This document shows, in pieces, positions 19,941 through 28,448 of a stretch of 64,000 bases of DNA (position 1 is the first letter of the stretch; every line of letters starts with the position of its first letter). The position numbers and the translations under genes were made by a program. Source of the DNA: Vanilla planifolia (Eukaryota; Streptophyta; Magnoliopsida; Asparagales; Orchidaceae); NCBI GenBank assembly GCA_023846275.1, contig JAIUJO010000146.1, positions 1,237,501-1,301,500 of the forward strand, given 5' to 3'. A model generated the notes under the pieces. The model saw only the letters and a list, made by a program, of their open reading frames with translations, did not search any database and had not been told where the DNA came from.

Positions 19941-21913
19941 GGCCTGCTAAGAAGATCAGCAAGTACATTAGTAAAACCAGGAATGTATTTAACAGTATAA
20001 TTAAATATTTCTAAATAAAGAGCAAGACGTATGCGTCTTAAATTTTCTTCAGGATTGTGTATCGTCTTTTTTTGTAGAAATTGTGCTACTGATTTGTTGT
20101 CTGTTTCTATCGTGAATTCTTTATGAAGAAGATATATTTTTAAGCTTTTAATTGCTAGTTTGATAGCTAATAGTTCTTTGTCATAAGTAGAGTATTTGTT
20201 TTGGGTTTTTGTAAATTTTCCCGAAGCATATGCTACTATATCTTGGGTATTTGTTACTAAGACGCCTGACCAAAATAAATCTGAAGCATCTGTTTGTAAG
20301 ATGATATTTTCTTCTTCTTTTGGGAAATAAAGAATTTGTTTTTTTGTAACGAAATTTTTTATTTGTTTAATTTCCTTTTGTTCTTCAGAACTTAAGGAAA
20401 TAGGTATTTTATCTGTATTCCATCTTCTTGGTTGTTCTCCATTTATTTTTTTGTACTTAGCCTGTTCAAGGGTTAATTTGTTTTGTAAGGCTTTGATTTT
20501 TGTTGAGAGATTAGGAATAAACTTTTGACCATAATTGAGAAGTCCTAAAAAACTTTGTAGTTGTTTTAAACTCGTAAAGTTTTCAGGAAATTCCTTGACT
20601 TTTGTATATATATGGTCTTGTAATTGTATTTGGCCATTTGTAATTTGTTTTCCAAGAAAATCTATTTCTGTTTTGAATAATTCTATTTTCTTTGGACTTA
20701 AGATAATGCCATGATTTAGCATTAGCTTAATTACATGTAACAGATGATCTTTATGTTCTTCTTCGGTGGAAGAAAAGACAAGAATATCATCGATATATGC
20801 TACTACATATGGCAGATGTCCAAAAATAGAATTAATCCATTTCTGGAATATTTGAGGTGCATTTTTTAATCCAAATGGCATAACTAGCCATTCGTAATGT
20901 CCTTGAGGACAACTAAAAGCTGTTAGTTCTATTGATATTTGATTTGCAAGTTTGATCTGCCAAAAACCCGATTTGGCATCAAATTTGCTATAATATTTTG
21001 CACCTTGGATCTGTTTAATTAGGTGCTCAGCAGTTGGGATAAAATATCCATCGAATTTTGTACAGGAATTTAGCTTGCGATAGTTGATAACCATGCGAGC
21101 TTTTCCTCTTTTTATTTCAGCATGATTTCTTACAATGAAAGCAGGAGAAGAGTGAGGACTATGACTCTTTTGTATTAATTTTAAAGTTAACAGTTCTTGT
21201 ATTTGACTGTTAAATTCTTGTTTATCTGAGGGTGTTACCATTATACTATTAACACGTATATTTGTAGTTTTATATTGTTCTAAGAGTTCAATAGAACAAT
21301 ATCGAGGAGATTTTTCAAACCATTTAAGTGGATTAGCAGAATATAATGGTTCTAGTAACTTATGAACGGTTTCTTCAAATGTGTTTGAAGTAGGAATATT
21401 ATACGTGTAGATAGGATGAGAAATGCAATTTTTTTCAACAAGCGTAGTTTTTTGTGAAGATTCACCACGCTGTGCTGTGGGAGTGTAATAAGGGGCAATA
21501 TGGGCAGGAAAATGAATACGAGGAACGGTATGTTCGTCAAAAGTAAAGAAGTGGGTGTTGAAAGGAGAAAAATGGCGAAGATTATCTAATCCTATTAGAC
21601 AATCAGTATTGAAAGTTAAAGGAAGTAATGCAAAGTTAAATTTATAAGTATTAATAGTATTATGAAGATCGGGTATGGAAATGGCAAGGTTGGCCACTTT
21701 ATGGGTAACAGGGACTTGTCGTCCCATGAAATCAGTAAGAGAAGTTTTAGTATCTAAAGGTAACCAAAATTGTTTAGGGATAAAGACTTGCTGAAGTAAA
21801 CTTGCTTCAGCTCCAGTATCGAGTAATGCATGGATAGTAACATCTTCAAAATTAGGAAGATGGATAGTTATTGGAAGATAAATATGTAATTGTGCTTTTT
21901 TCTTTAAATCCAT
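19937..21913 (-). CDS. ORF3 protease - reverse transcriptase - RNase H, copy 3
   Basis: 658 codons, open, with DTGA, YIDD and RNase H motifs present. One substitution (Q for R near residue 464) is private to this copy. Confidence 0.94.
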   Translation of the reverse strand: MDLKKKAQLHIYLPITIHLPNFEDVTIHALLDTGAEASLLQQVFIPKQFWLPLDTKTSLTDFMGRQVPVTHKVANLAISIPDLHNTINTYKFNFALLPLTFNTDCLIGLDNLRHFSPFNTHFFTFDEHTVPRIHFPAHIAPYYTPTAQRGESSQKTTLVEKNCISHPIYTYNIPTSNTFEETVHKLLEPLYSANPLKWFEKSPRYCSIELLEQYKTTNIRVNSIMVTPSDKQEFNSQIQELLTLKLIQKSHSPHSSPAFIVRNHAEIKRGKARMVINYRKLNSCTKFDGYFIPTAEHLIKQIQGAKYYSKFDAKSGFWQIKLANQISIELTAFSCPQGHYEWLVMPFGLKNAPQIFQKWINSIFGHLPYVVAYIDDILVFSSTEEEHKDHLLHVIKLMLNHGIILSPKKIELFKTEIDFLGKQITNGQIQLQDHIYTKVKEFPENFTSLKQLQSFLGLLNYGQKFIPNLSTKIKALQNKLTLEQAKYKKINGEQPRRWNTDKIPISLSSEEQKEIKQIKNFVTKKQILYFPKEEENIILQTDASDLFWSGVLVTNTQDIVAYASGKFTKTQNKYSTYDKELLAIKLAIKSLKIYLLHKEFTIETDNKSVAQFLQKKTIHNPEENLRRIRLALYLEIFNYTVKYIPGFTNVLADLLSRP

Positions 21914-24904
21914 TCAAGGAGGTGGAATGAATTTTTTATTTTCAAGAAGGCGTAGAGTTCGACCTTCTAAAGGATCTTGTATTGGAATATGAATACTAGA
22001 TCTAGGTGAGTCAGATGATTCTCCTTCTTCATAATGTCTTGGAAGGTTAAGAGAAGAAGTTGTTCGATTAATAGGATTTTTTATTACTGTTGAAATTGTA
22101 TTACCAGATGCAATAAAGTATTCAACAGGTATTTGAACCTTAGGTTTAAGGGTTTTAACAAAAAGTTGTATATCAGTATCTAATTTTAGATGTTTAAGGT
22201 CTACAACTTTGGGTTGTATAGTTTTTCCAATGCCAACATTGAAGAGTTTTACAAAATTGTTTGGGGTTATGGATCTAAATGTTGATGTGTCATTTAAAGC
22301 CATACAATGTTCCCATTGAATTCCTAGGATTTTTGATCCAGGTAACAGTTGTATACCTTTAAGGCTTATAGATAAAGTACAAGTTTTTTCAATATTTTGG
22401 TCTTCTAGACTTATACAAAAGTCAGGATGAATATTGATTCCAAATAAGCGATTAGCAAGATTGGATTTGGCTCCTCCAATAATGCTACTTAAAGGATTGT
22501 TAATGATTCGTTCGTCCATACAAACGATCATTATTGGAGTATCTATTCCACTACGGAATAGAGCAGTAATCTTTAATTGTATCATACCTATGTGTAGGTA
22601 TTTCATTTTGGGATATTTGTTTTTTAATTTATCTATTTTGTTTTTATTTAATAGATTAATTGATGTTAAGTCATCGTCTCCTTTTAATTCTATGTTTCCT
22701 TGCATTCGTTCGAAAATATAAGTATGTTTATTTAAAAAACGAGATTTAAAAGAAGGGGCTTTATAAATTTCATTTTTTTCTCCATGAGGTATAGCCTCTT
22801 TTAATTTTTCTAAATCTTCATCGGTTACTTCAAATTGTTCTCCTATACTGTCATGTAATTCTGAAGTATTTATTTCTTCAGAAGTAATTGTATTCATATT
22901 AATTCTGAATTCTCGATATTTTTCAGAATTTTCAGGATTATCTGTAGCTGTTTCAGAGGTTATGATTGGAAAATCTTCATATTTATGGATGACTAATGTT
23001 CCAATTGCATCGTTTGGTCGGATGAGATAATCCCAATCTTCTAAACTAGTATTTTTCATTAAAATCTTTGGAGCTTCGTAAGTCATGGGTTCTATAATCC
23101 CATGAGTAATAAAAATGTTTTCTTTGGCATGATGTGGAATATTATGTATTATTCCATAATAGCCAAAAGGTATTAAAATGATTAGATCTAACGTTATCTC
23201 TGTGGTTCGATAACGTTTTAACCTAAGCATTTTACCCATATAGATGGTATATCCTGGTGAGGATATTCTTTCTTTTTTTGGAAGTTTTAGGGATGGTAAT
23301 AAAGGTATAACCTTTATTTGAGTTAATGTTTTATTTATAGTAATCATATTGATTTTGAGTTTTTCGATCTCGGGGTGTTCAAAGTTTGACTCTATGGAGT
23401 CGGATTCAGACTCTGTGGAGTTTGAATTTGAACAAGATGTAATTTCATAAACAGAACTGTCTTCTGTTATTTCATCTATAGTTCCGATATTTATAGAATA
23501 GTCGTCTAGGTTTGAGATAAAGACTTTTTTAATGTTTATTGGGCATTCATTGGCATAATGCCCTTCCTTGTTGCATTTAAAACATCTACAATGTTTTTTA
23601 CCTTTCTTTTTACTATATTTTTTAACAAATTTTTTCTTTCGATATTTTTTATTTGATTTAAATTCAGGTGTCCATTTTCTTTTAGTAATTTTATATTTGT
23701 GTTTTCTTTTTTGTTTAAAAGAAGGTTTCGAATATCTTCTCCAATCATAAACTGGAGGACATCCATATACATAATTTAAGTCTTCCGAAAATTTTGAACA
23801 ACAATTGTAGCCCATTCTAGAGGATTTTAAGTTTCTACTCATTTCCTTTTGAGCTGATGTATTTTCACAAGTTTTTTCCATAACTTCTGCACATGCTCTT
23901 CTGAGCATACCAGTGTTATGGGGTTTAGTAATTCCTTGAGAGGTGATTAATTCTTTATATTTATCAGAAATTATGATATTCCAAGGAAAAGGAATTTTGG
24001 AAAAGAAACCTTGTATCCAAAATTCTTGTTGTGGCATTTTCTCTAGATGATAAATGTATCCGATGTATGTGGCTACGAATTCATCTAACATACATATATC
24101 ACATAACTTCATTTTGTGAAGTTTTTCTTCATAATTTTGATTTTCATTCCATTCTGTTCCAACAAAATCAGCTACTAGTAGGGATACCAATAGTTCTATA
24201 GCTGATTGTTTAGTAGGTTGTTGTAAAATAGTTTGACATTCTGTTGTGTTATTTTTTTCAAAATTTGTTAACCAAGATAATGCATTGCCTTCCCAATAAG
24301 ATGTTGCAAATTGTATATATTCTGCAACTGTCATAGCGGGAGGAAGCATAAATATGGTTCCTTTTATTTTTTGTGCCCATTCGACACAATAATTCTTTAT
24401 TTTTTTATATGGTATATGATCAATGTTTAATGTTAAACCCCATGTAGATGAATCTCTTCTTTCTTCTAAATGTCTATTTTTATTTTTATGGTAGGTACGC
24501 CAATCTGAGCGTTTACCATAATTAATCATATTTGCATAAGAAGGGGTTGCATGATTTCGTTCTATGTTATCTCCTTGTGATTCAGCCATATGGACTTCTG
24601 GTCCGGGTGAAGGTATATGAGTTGGTGGTGGAGGTGGAGTTTCATGAGGTGTTTGAGGTGTATAACCAGGAGGTCCTGGTAGATAAAGTGTACTACTTTC
24701 TCCTCTTTCCATGTTAATTTTATGATTAATTTGAGATTTATAAAAGTCGATTAATTGTTGATTTTGTTCATAATATGAATAAAGATTCTCACTAGAGGTT
24801 TCTCCGGATATTTCTTGTTTTTGAAGTTCTAAGAACTTTGAATAAACTGATTTATCTAGTTGTTTTAAATCCATAATCTTATCAGAAGATTTGATTTTAA
24901 CCAT
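21914..24904 (-). CDS. ORF2 coat - dUTPase-like - movement polyprotein, copy 3
   Basis: 996 codons, open, with zinc knuckle, dUTPase-like and movement-protein regions. It shares an Asn-to-Ile difference in the coat core (near residue 310) with copy 5 only, a useful marker of copy ancestry. Confidence 0.9.
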   Translation of the reverse strand: MVKIKSSDKIMDLKQLDKSVYSKFLELQKQEISGETSSENLYSYYEQNQQLIDFYKSQINHKINMERGESSTLYLPGPPGYTPQTPHETPPPPPTHIPSPGPEVHMAESQGDNIERNHATPSYANMINYGKRSDWRTYHKNKNRHLEERRDSSTWGLTLNIDHIPYKKIKNYCVEWAQKIKGTIFMLPPAMTVAEYIQFATSYWEGNALSWLTNFEKNNTTECQTILQQPTKQSAIELLVSLLVADFVGTEWNENQNYEEKLHKMKLCDICMLDEFVATYIGYIYHLEKMPQQEFWIQGFFSKIPFPWNIIISDKYKELITSQGITKPHNTGMLRRACAEVMEKTCENTSAQKEMSRNLKSSRMGYNCCSKFSEDLNYVYGCPPVYDWRRYSKPSFKQKRKHKYKITKRKWTPEFKSNKKYRKKKFVKKYSKKKGKKHCRCFKCNKEGHYANECPINIKKVFISNLDDYSINIGTIDEITEDSSVYEITSCSNSNSTESESDSIESNFEHPEIEKLKINMITINKTLTQIKVIPLLPSLKLPKKERISSPGYTIYMGKMLRLKRYRTTEITLDLIILIPFGYYGIIHNIPHHAKENIFITHGIIEPMTYEAPKILMKNTSLEDWDYLIRPNDAIGTLVIHKYEDFPIITSETATDNPENSEKYREFRINMNTITSEEINTSELHDSIGEQFEVTDEDLEKLKEAIPHGEKNEIYKAPSFKSRFLNKHTYIFERMQGNIELKGDDDLTSINLLNKNKIDKLKNKYPKMKYLHIGMIQLKITALFRSGIDTPIMIVCMDERIINNPLSSIIGGAKSNLANRLFGINIHPDFCISLEDQNIEKTCTLSISLKGIQLLPGSKILGIQWEHCMALNDTSTFRSITPNNFVKLFNVGIGKTIQPKVVDLKHLKLDTDIQLFVKTLKPKVQIPVEYFIASGNTISTVIKNPINRTTSSLNLPRHYEEGESSDSPRSSIHIPIQDPLEGRTLRLLENKKFIPPP

Positions 24905-25155
24905 TAATGTTTGGTTAATTTTGTTCCAAGGTAATGGAACTTAGAGGTTGTATTATTATTATTTATTTTATTAATTTCTTCAAGTTTTTGAATTTTATCT
25001 TTGATTTCTTTTAACTGATCTACGATAAAATTTAGGATGCCTGCTATAGCAGGGTCTTGTCCTACTGTGGTAGGTAAATGGATTATGTGTTCATAATCCT
25101 GTGTCTTAGATACTTGGCAGTTATAAGTATCATTAGGAACTAAAATTTCTTTCAT
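24904..25155 (-). CDS. ORF1, small coiled-coil protein, copy 3
   Basis: 83 codons, identical in prediction to the other ORF1 copies. The TAATG overlap with ORF2 is kept. Confidence 0.7.
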   Translation of the reverse strand: MKEILVPNDTYNCQVSKTQDYEHIIHLPTTVGQDPAIAGILNFIVDQLKEIKDKIQKLEEINKINNNNTTSKFHYLGTKLTKH

Positions 25156-25567
25156 TTTTTTAAGTCTTTGTGTTTTAATAATATTTAAGTTTGTAGAATG
25201 GATTTTATTTTCTTGCAGTACTTTTTTCTAGTTTGTTTTGTATTTTCTGTTTTGACCCACTATTTTACGGCTACATCTACCCTTCCAAAACCATAAGGTT
25301 CCCGTGGCTTTCTAGGGGAAGTTAGGGATTCATACAAAGACCACTATCCCTAGTAGATTGCTACATAAAATAGGAGCACAGCTATGGTTCGTTTCCTACC
25401 TCATAGCGTGAAGAAAATACAAAATACAGCCAAAAGTATTGCAATAAAACTATCCCATTGCACAAACAAAGAGATTATTAAAACACAAAGTAGAACGTTT
25501 AGCTATTCATTCTAAACGAAATTATAAACATAATAAAGTTAGAACTTACAGACTTAGAGCGCTTCTA
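25156..25567 (-). promoter_or_regulatory. Viral leader with hairpin, copy 3
   Basis: On the minus strand the stem base pairs 25490-25474 with 25182-25166. The short ORF lies just before it and ORF1 begins ten bases after. Confidence 0.72.
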
Positions 25568-25579
25568 GCTCTGATACCA
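25568..25579 (-). promoter_or_regulatory. tRNA-Met primer-binding site, copy 3
   Basis: Minus strand TGGTATCAGAGC, complementary to the 3' end of plant initiator tRNA-Met. This is the minus-strand DNA primer site of Caulimoviridae. Confidence 0.9.
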
Positions 25580-25632
25580 ATTTTTACAACGCAGACAAAC
25601 TTGACAAAAAACTTGAGCTAAAGAGAGAGCAC

Positions 25633-25658
25633 ACCAAACTTACAAACTCGAACAAAGA
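25633..25658 (-). repeat. Terminal redundancy of copy 3, right end
   Basis: Partner of 18243-18268. It ends at the head-to-head junction with copy 4. Confidence 0.8.
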
Positions 25659-25659
25659 A

Positions 25660-27467
25660 AAAATTCAAAAACTTGAAGAAATTAATAAAATAAATAATAA
25701 TAATACAACCTCTAAGTTCCATTACCTTGGAACAAAATTAACCAAACATTAATGGTTAAAATCAAATCTTCTGATAAGATTATGGATTTAAAACAACTAG
25801 ATAAATCAGTTTATTCAAAGTTCTTAGAACTTCAAAAACAAGAAATATCCGGAGAAACCTCTAGTGAGAATCTTTATTCATATTATGAACAAAATCAACA
25901 ATTAATCGACTTTTATAAATCTCAAATTAATCATAAAATTAACATGGAAAGAGGAGAAAGTAGTACACTTTATCTACCAGGACCTCCTGGTTATACACCT
26001 CAAACACCTCATGAAACTCCACCTCCACCACCAACTCATATACCTTCACCCGGACCAGAAGTCCATATGGCTGAATCACAAGGAGATAACATAGAACGAA
26101 ATCATGCAACCCCTTCTTATGCAAATATGATTAATTATGGTAAACGCTCAGATTGGCGTACCTACCATAAAAATAAAAATAGACATTTAGAAGAAAGAAG
26201 AGATTCATCTACATGGGGTTTAACATTAAACATTGATCATATACCATATAAAAAAATAAAGAATTATTGTGTCGAATGGGCACAAAAAATAAAAGGAACC
26301 ATATTACTAAACCCCATAACACTGGTATGCTCAGAAGAGCATGTGCAGAAGTTATGGAAAAAACTTGTGAAAATACATCAGCTCAAAAGGAAATGAGTAG
26401 AAACTTAAAATCCTCTAGAATGGGCTACAATTGTTGTTCAAAATTTTCGGAAGACTTAAATTATGTATATGGATGTCCTCCAGTTTATGATTGGAGAAGA
26501 TATTCGAAACCTTCTTTTAAACAAAAAAGAAAACACAAATATAAAATTACTAAAAGAAAATGGACACCTGAATTTAAATCAAATAAAAAATATCGAAAGA
26601 AAAAATTTGTTAAAAAATATAGTAAAAAGAAAGGTAAAAAACATTGTAGATGTTTTAAATGCAACAAGGAAGGGCATTATGCCAATGAATGCCCAATAAA
26701 CATTAAAAAAGTCTTTATCTCAAACCTAGACGACTATTCTATAAATATCGGAACTATAGATGAAATAACAGAAGACAGTTCTGTTTATGAAATTACATCT
26801 TGTTCAAATTCAAACTCCACAGAGTCTGAATCCGACTCCATAGAGTCAAACTTTGAACACCCCGAGATCGAAAAACTCAAAATCAATATGATTACTATAA
26901 ATAAAACATTAACTCAAATAAAGGTTATACCTTTATTACCATCCCTAAAACTTCCAAAAAAAGAAAGAATATCCTCACCAGGATATACCATCTATATGGG
27001 TAAAATGCTTAGGTTAAAACGTTATCGAACCACAGAGATAACGTTAGATCTAATCATTTTAATACCTTTTGGCTATTATGGAATAATACATAATATTATG
27101 GATGTTAGTCAGAGAATCAGAAACACAAACTCCAAGATTAGAACCCTTTCAACTGAACCTATTTAATGAAGAATTAGTCAGAAAGCAAGCTGCTCAAGAT
27201 TTCTTTCAAAAACTAGATTTTGGGACGAAATATTTGGCTAAAAAGGTCACTTCTGGAAAGACAATATTTTTAATCGACACTCTGGCAGTAGAGCAAGAAG
27301 ACTTAGACCAGAGAGAAAGAAAAATGAAAAGATTCCTTCAGTCCATTAAATTAGGGAAAATAGGACTTGAAGAGAAGAAAAAATATTTTTTCAAAAATGA
27401 AAACATATCAGAACCAGAAGACATTATAGACGAAGACACCATGGAAGCACTGAACCTCGCAGAATAA
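25660..27467 (+). pseudogene. ORF1, ORF2 and ORF4 remnants of copy 4
   Basis: The ORF2 start at 25752 and the ORF4 stop at 27465-27467 are the normal ones; the material between is incomplete. Open frames cross the internal joins by chance and are not treated as genes. Confidence 0.85.
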
Positions 27468-27772
27468 AAAGCATGGTGGGTCCAACAAAAGCAAAAAGCA
27501 AAGTGCTCCAACAAAAGCAAAGCGCACCAACAAAAGCAAAAGCAGCAAAGCACCTGGAAAGCAAATTCCACTCCCAAAAGTTGTCTGCCACCTAAAATAA
27601 AGATTCTCTACGCAATTGCTTAAACACTAAGCATTCTAAAGTCTATAAATAGCACTCCCCAAGACAGAGGAAGATATAGGAAAAAATCCACTCTCTTTGT
27701 TCGAGTTTGTAAGTTTGGTGTGCTCTCTCTTTAGCTCAAGTTTTTTGTCAAGTTTGTCTGCGTTGTAAAAAT
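27468..27772 (+). promoter_or_regulatory. Viral promoter region upstream of copy 5
   Basis: Complete intergenic region with the three CCAACAAAAGCAAA motifs, TATAAATAG at 27644-27652, and an R-like stretch leading straight to the primer-binding site of copy 5. Confidence 0.78.
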
Positions 27773-27784
27773 TGGTATCAGAGC
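27773..27784 (+). promoter_or_regulatory. tRNA-Met primer-binding site, copy 5
   Basis: TGGTATCAGAGC, 12 bases complementary to the initiator tRNA-Met 3' end. By family convention this marks nucleotide 1 of the genome. Confidence 0.92.
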
Positions 27785-28196
27785 TAGAAGCGCTCTAAGT
27801 CTGTAAGTTCTAACTTTATTATGCTTATAATTTCGTTTAGAATGAATAGCTAAACGTTCTACTTTGTGTTTTAATAATCTCTTTGTTTGTGCAATGGGAT
27901 AGTTTTATTGCAATACTTTTGGCTGTATTTTGTATTTTCTTCACGCTATGAGGTAGGAAACGAACCATAGCTGTGCTCCTATTTTATGTAGCAATCTACT
28001 AGGGATAGTGGTCTTTGTATGAATCCCTAACTTCCCCTAGAAAGCCACGGGAACCTTATGGTTTTGGAAGGGTAGATGTAGCCGTAAAATAGTGGGTCAA
28101 AACAGAAAATACAAAACAAACTAGAAAAAAGTACTGCAAGAAAATAAAATCCATTCTACAAACTTAAATATTATTAAAACACAAAGACTTAAAAAA
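27785..28196 (+). promoter_or_regulatory. Viral leader with short ORF and hairpin, copy 5
   Basis: Short ORF 27821-27853. The 17-bp stem base pairs 27862-27878 with 28170-28186, and the second helix pairs 27928-27940 with 28104-28116. ORF1 starts at 28197. The short ORF differs by one base from that of other copies without changing its length. Confidence 0.75.
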
Positions 28197-28448
28197 ATGA
28201 AAGAAATTTTAGTTCCTAATGATACTTATAACTGCCAAGTATCTAAGACACAGGATTATGAACACATAATCCATTTACCTACCACAGTAGGACAAGACCC
28301 TGCTATAGCAGGCATCCTAAATTTTATCGTAGATCAGTTAAAAGAAATCAAAGATAAAATTCAAAAACTTGAAGAAATTAATAAAATAAATAATAATAAT
28401 ACAACCTCTAAGTTCCATTACCTTGGAACAAAATTAACCAAACATTAA
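28197..28448 (+). CDS. ORF1, small coiled-coil protein, copy 5
   Basis: 83 codons, same prediction as copy 1, first frame after the hairpin. Confidence 0.7.
   Translation: MKEILVPNDTYNCQVSKTQDYEHIIHLPTTVGQDPAIAGILNFIVDQLKEIKDKIQKLEEINKINNNNTTSKFHYLGTKLTKH

Larger units (their letters stand above)
18243..25658 (-). mobile_element. Endogenous pararetrovirus copy 3, whole and slightly longer than unit length
   Basis: Minus-strand copy of about 7,416 bp with R-like start, primer-binding motif, leader, four open ORFs and promoter. Both ends lie in the same R-like stretch, giving a 26-base terminal redundancy (18243-18268 and 25633-25658). It looks whole. It shares one coat-region substitution with copy 5, which suggests close descent. 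Confidence 0.95.
25659..27772 (+). mobile_element. Endogenous pararetrovirus copy 4, shortened remnant
   Basis: In order this unit holds the end of ORF1, parts of ORF2 (including the zinc knuckle and the start of the dUTPase-like region), the end of ORF4 and a complete promoter region. It lacks ORF3. It is clearly broken and rearranged, at well under a third of unit length, yet its sequence is as fresh as that of its neighbours. It runs head-to-tail into copy 5. Confidence 0.92.

Noticed and set aside
25752-27166. Long open frames in copy 4 that run across internal joins
   Set aside because: They are made from unrelated parts or frames of a rearranged copy and are not evidence of a new protein.
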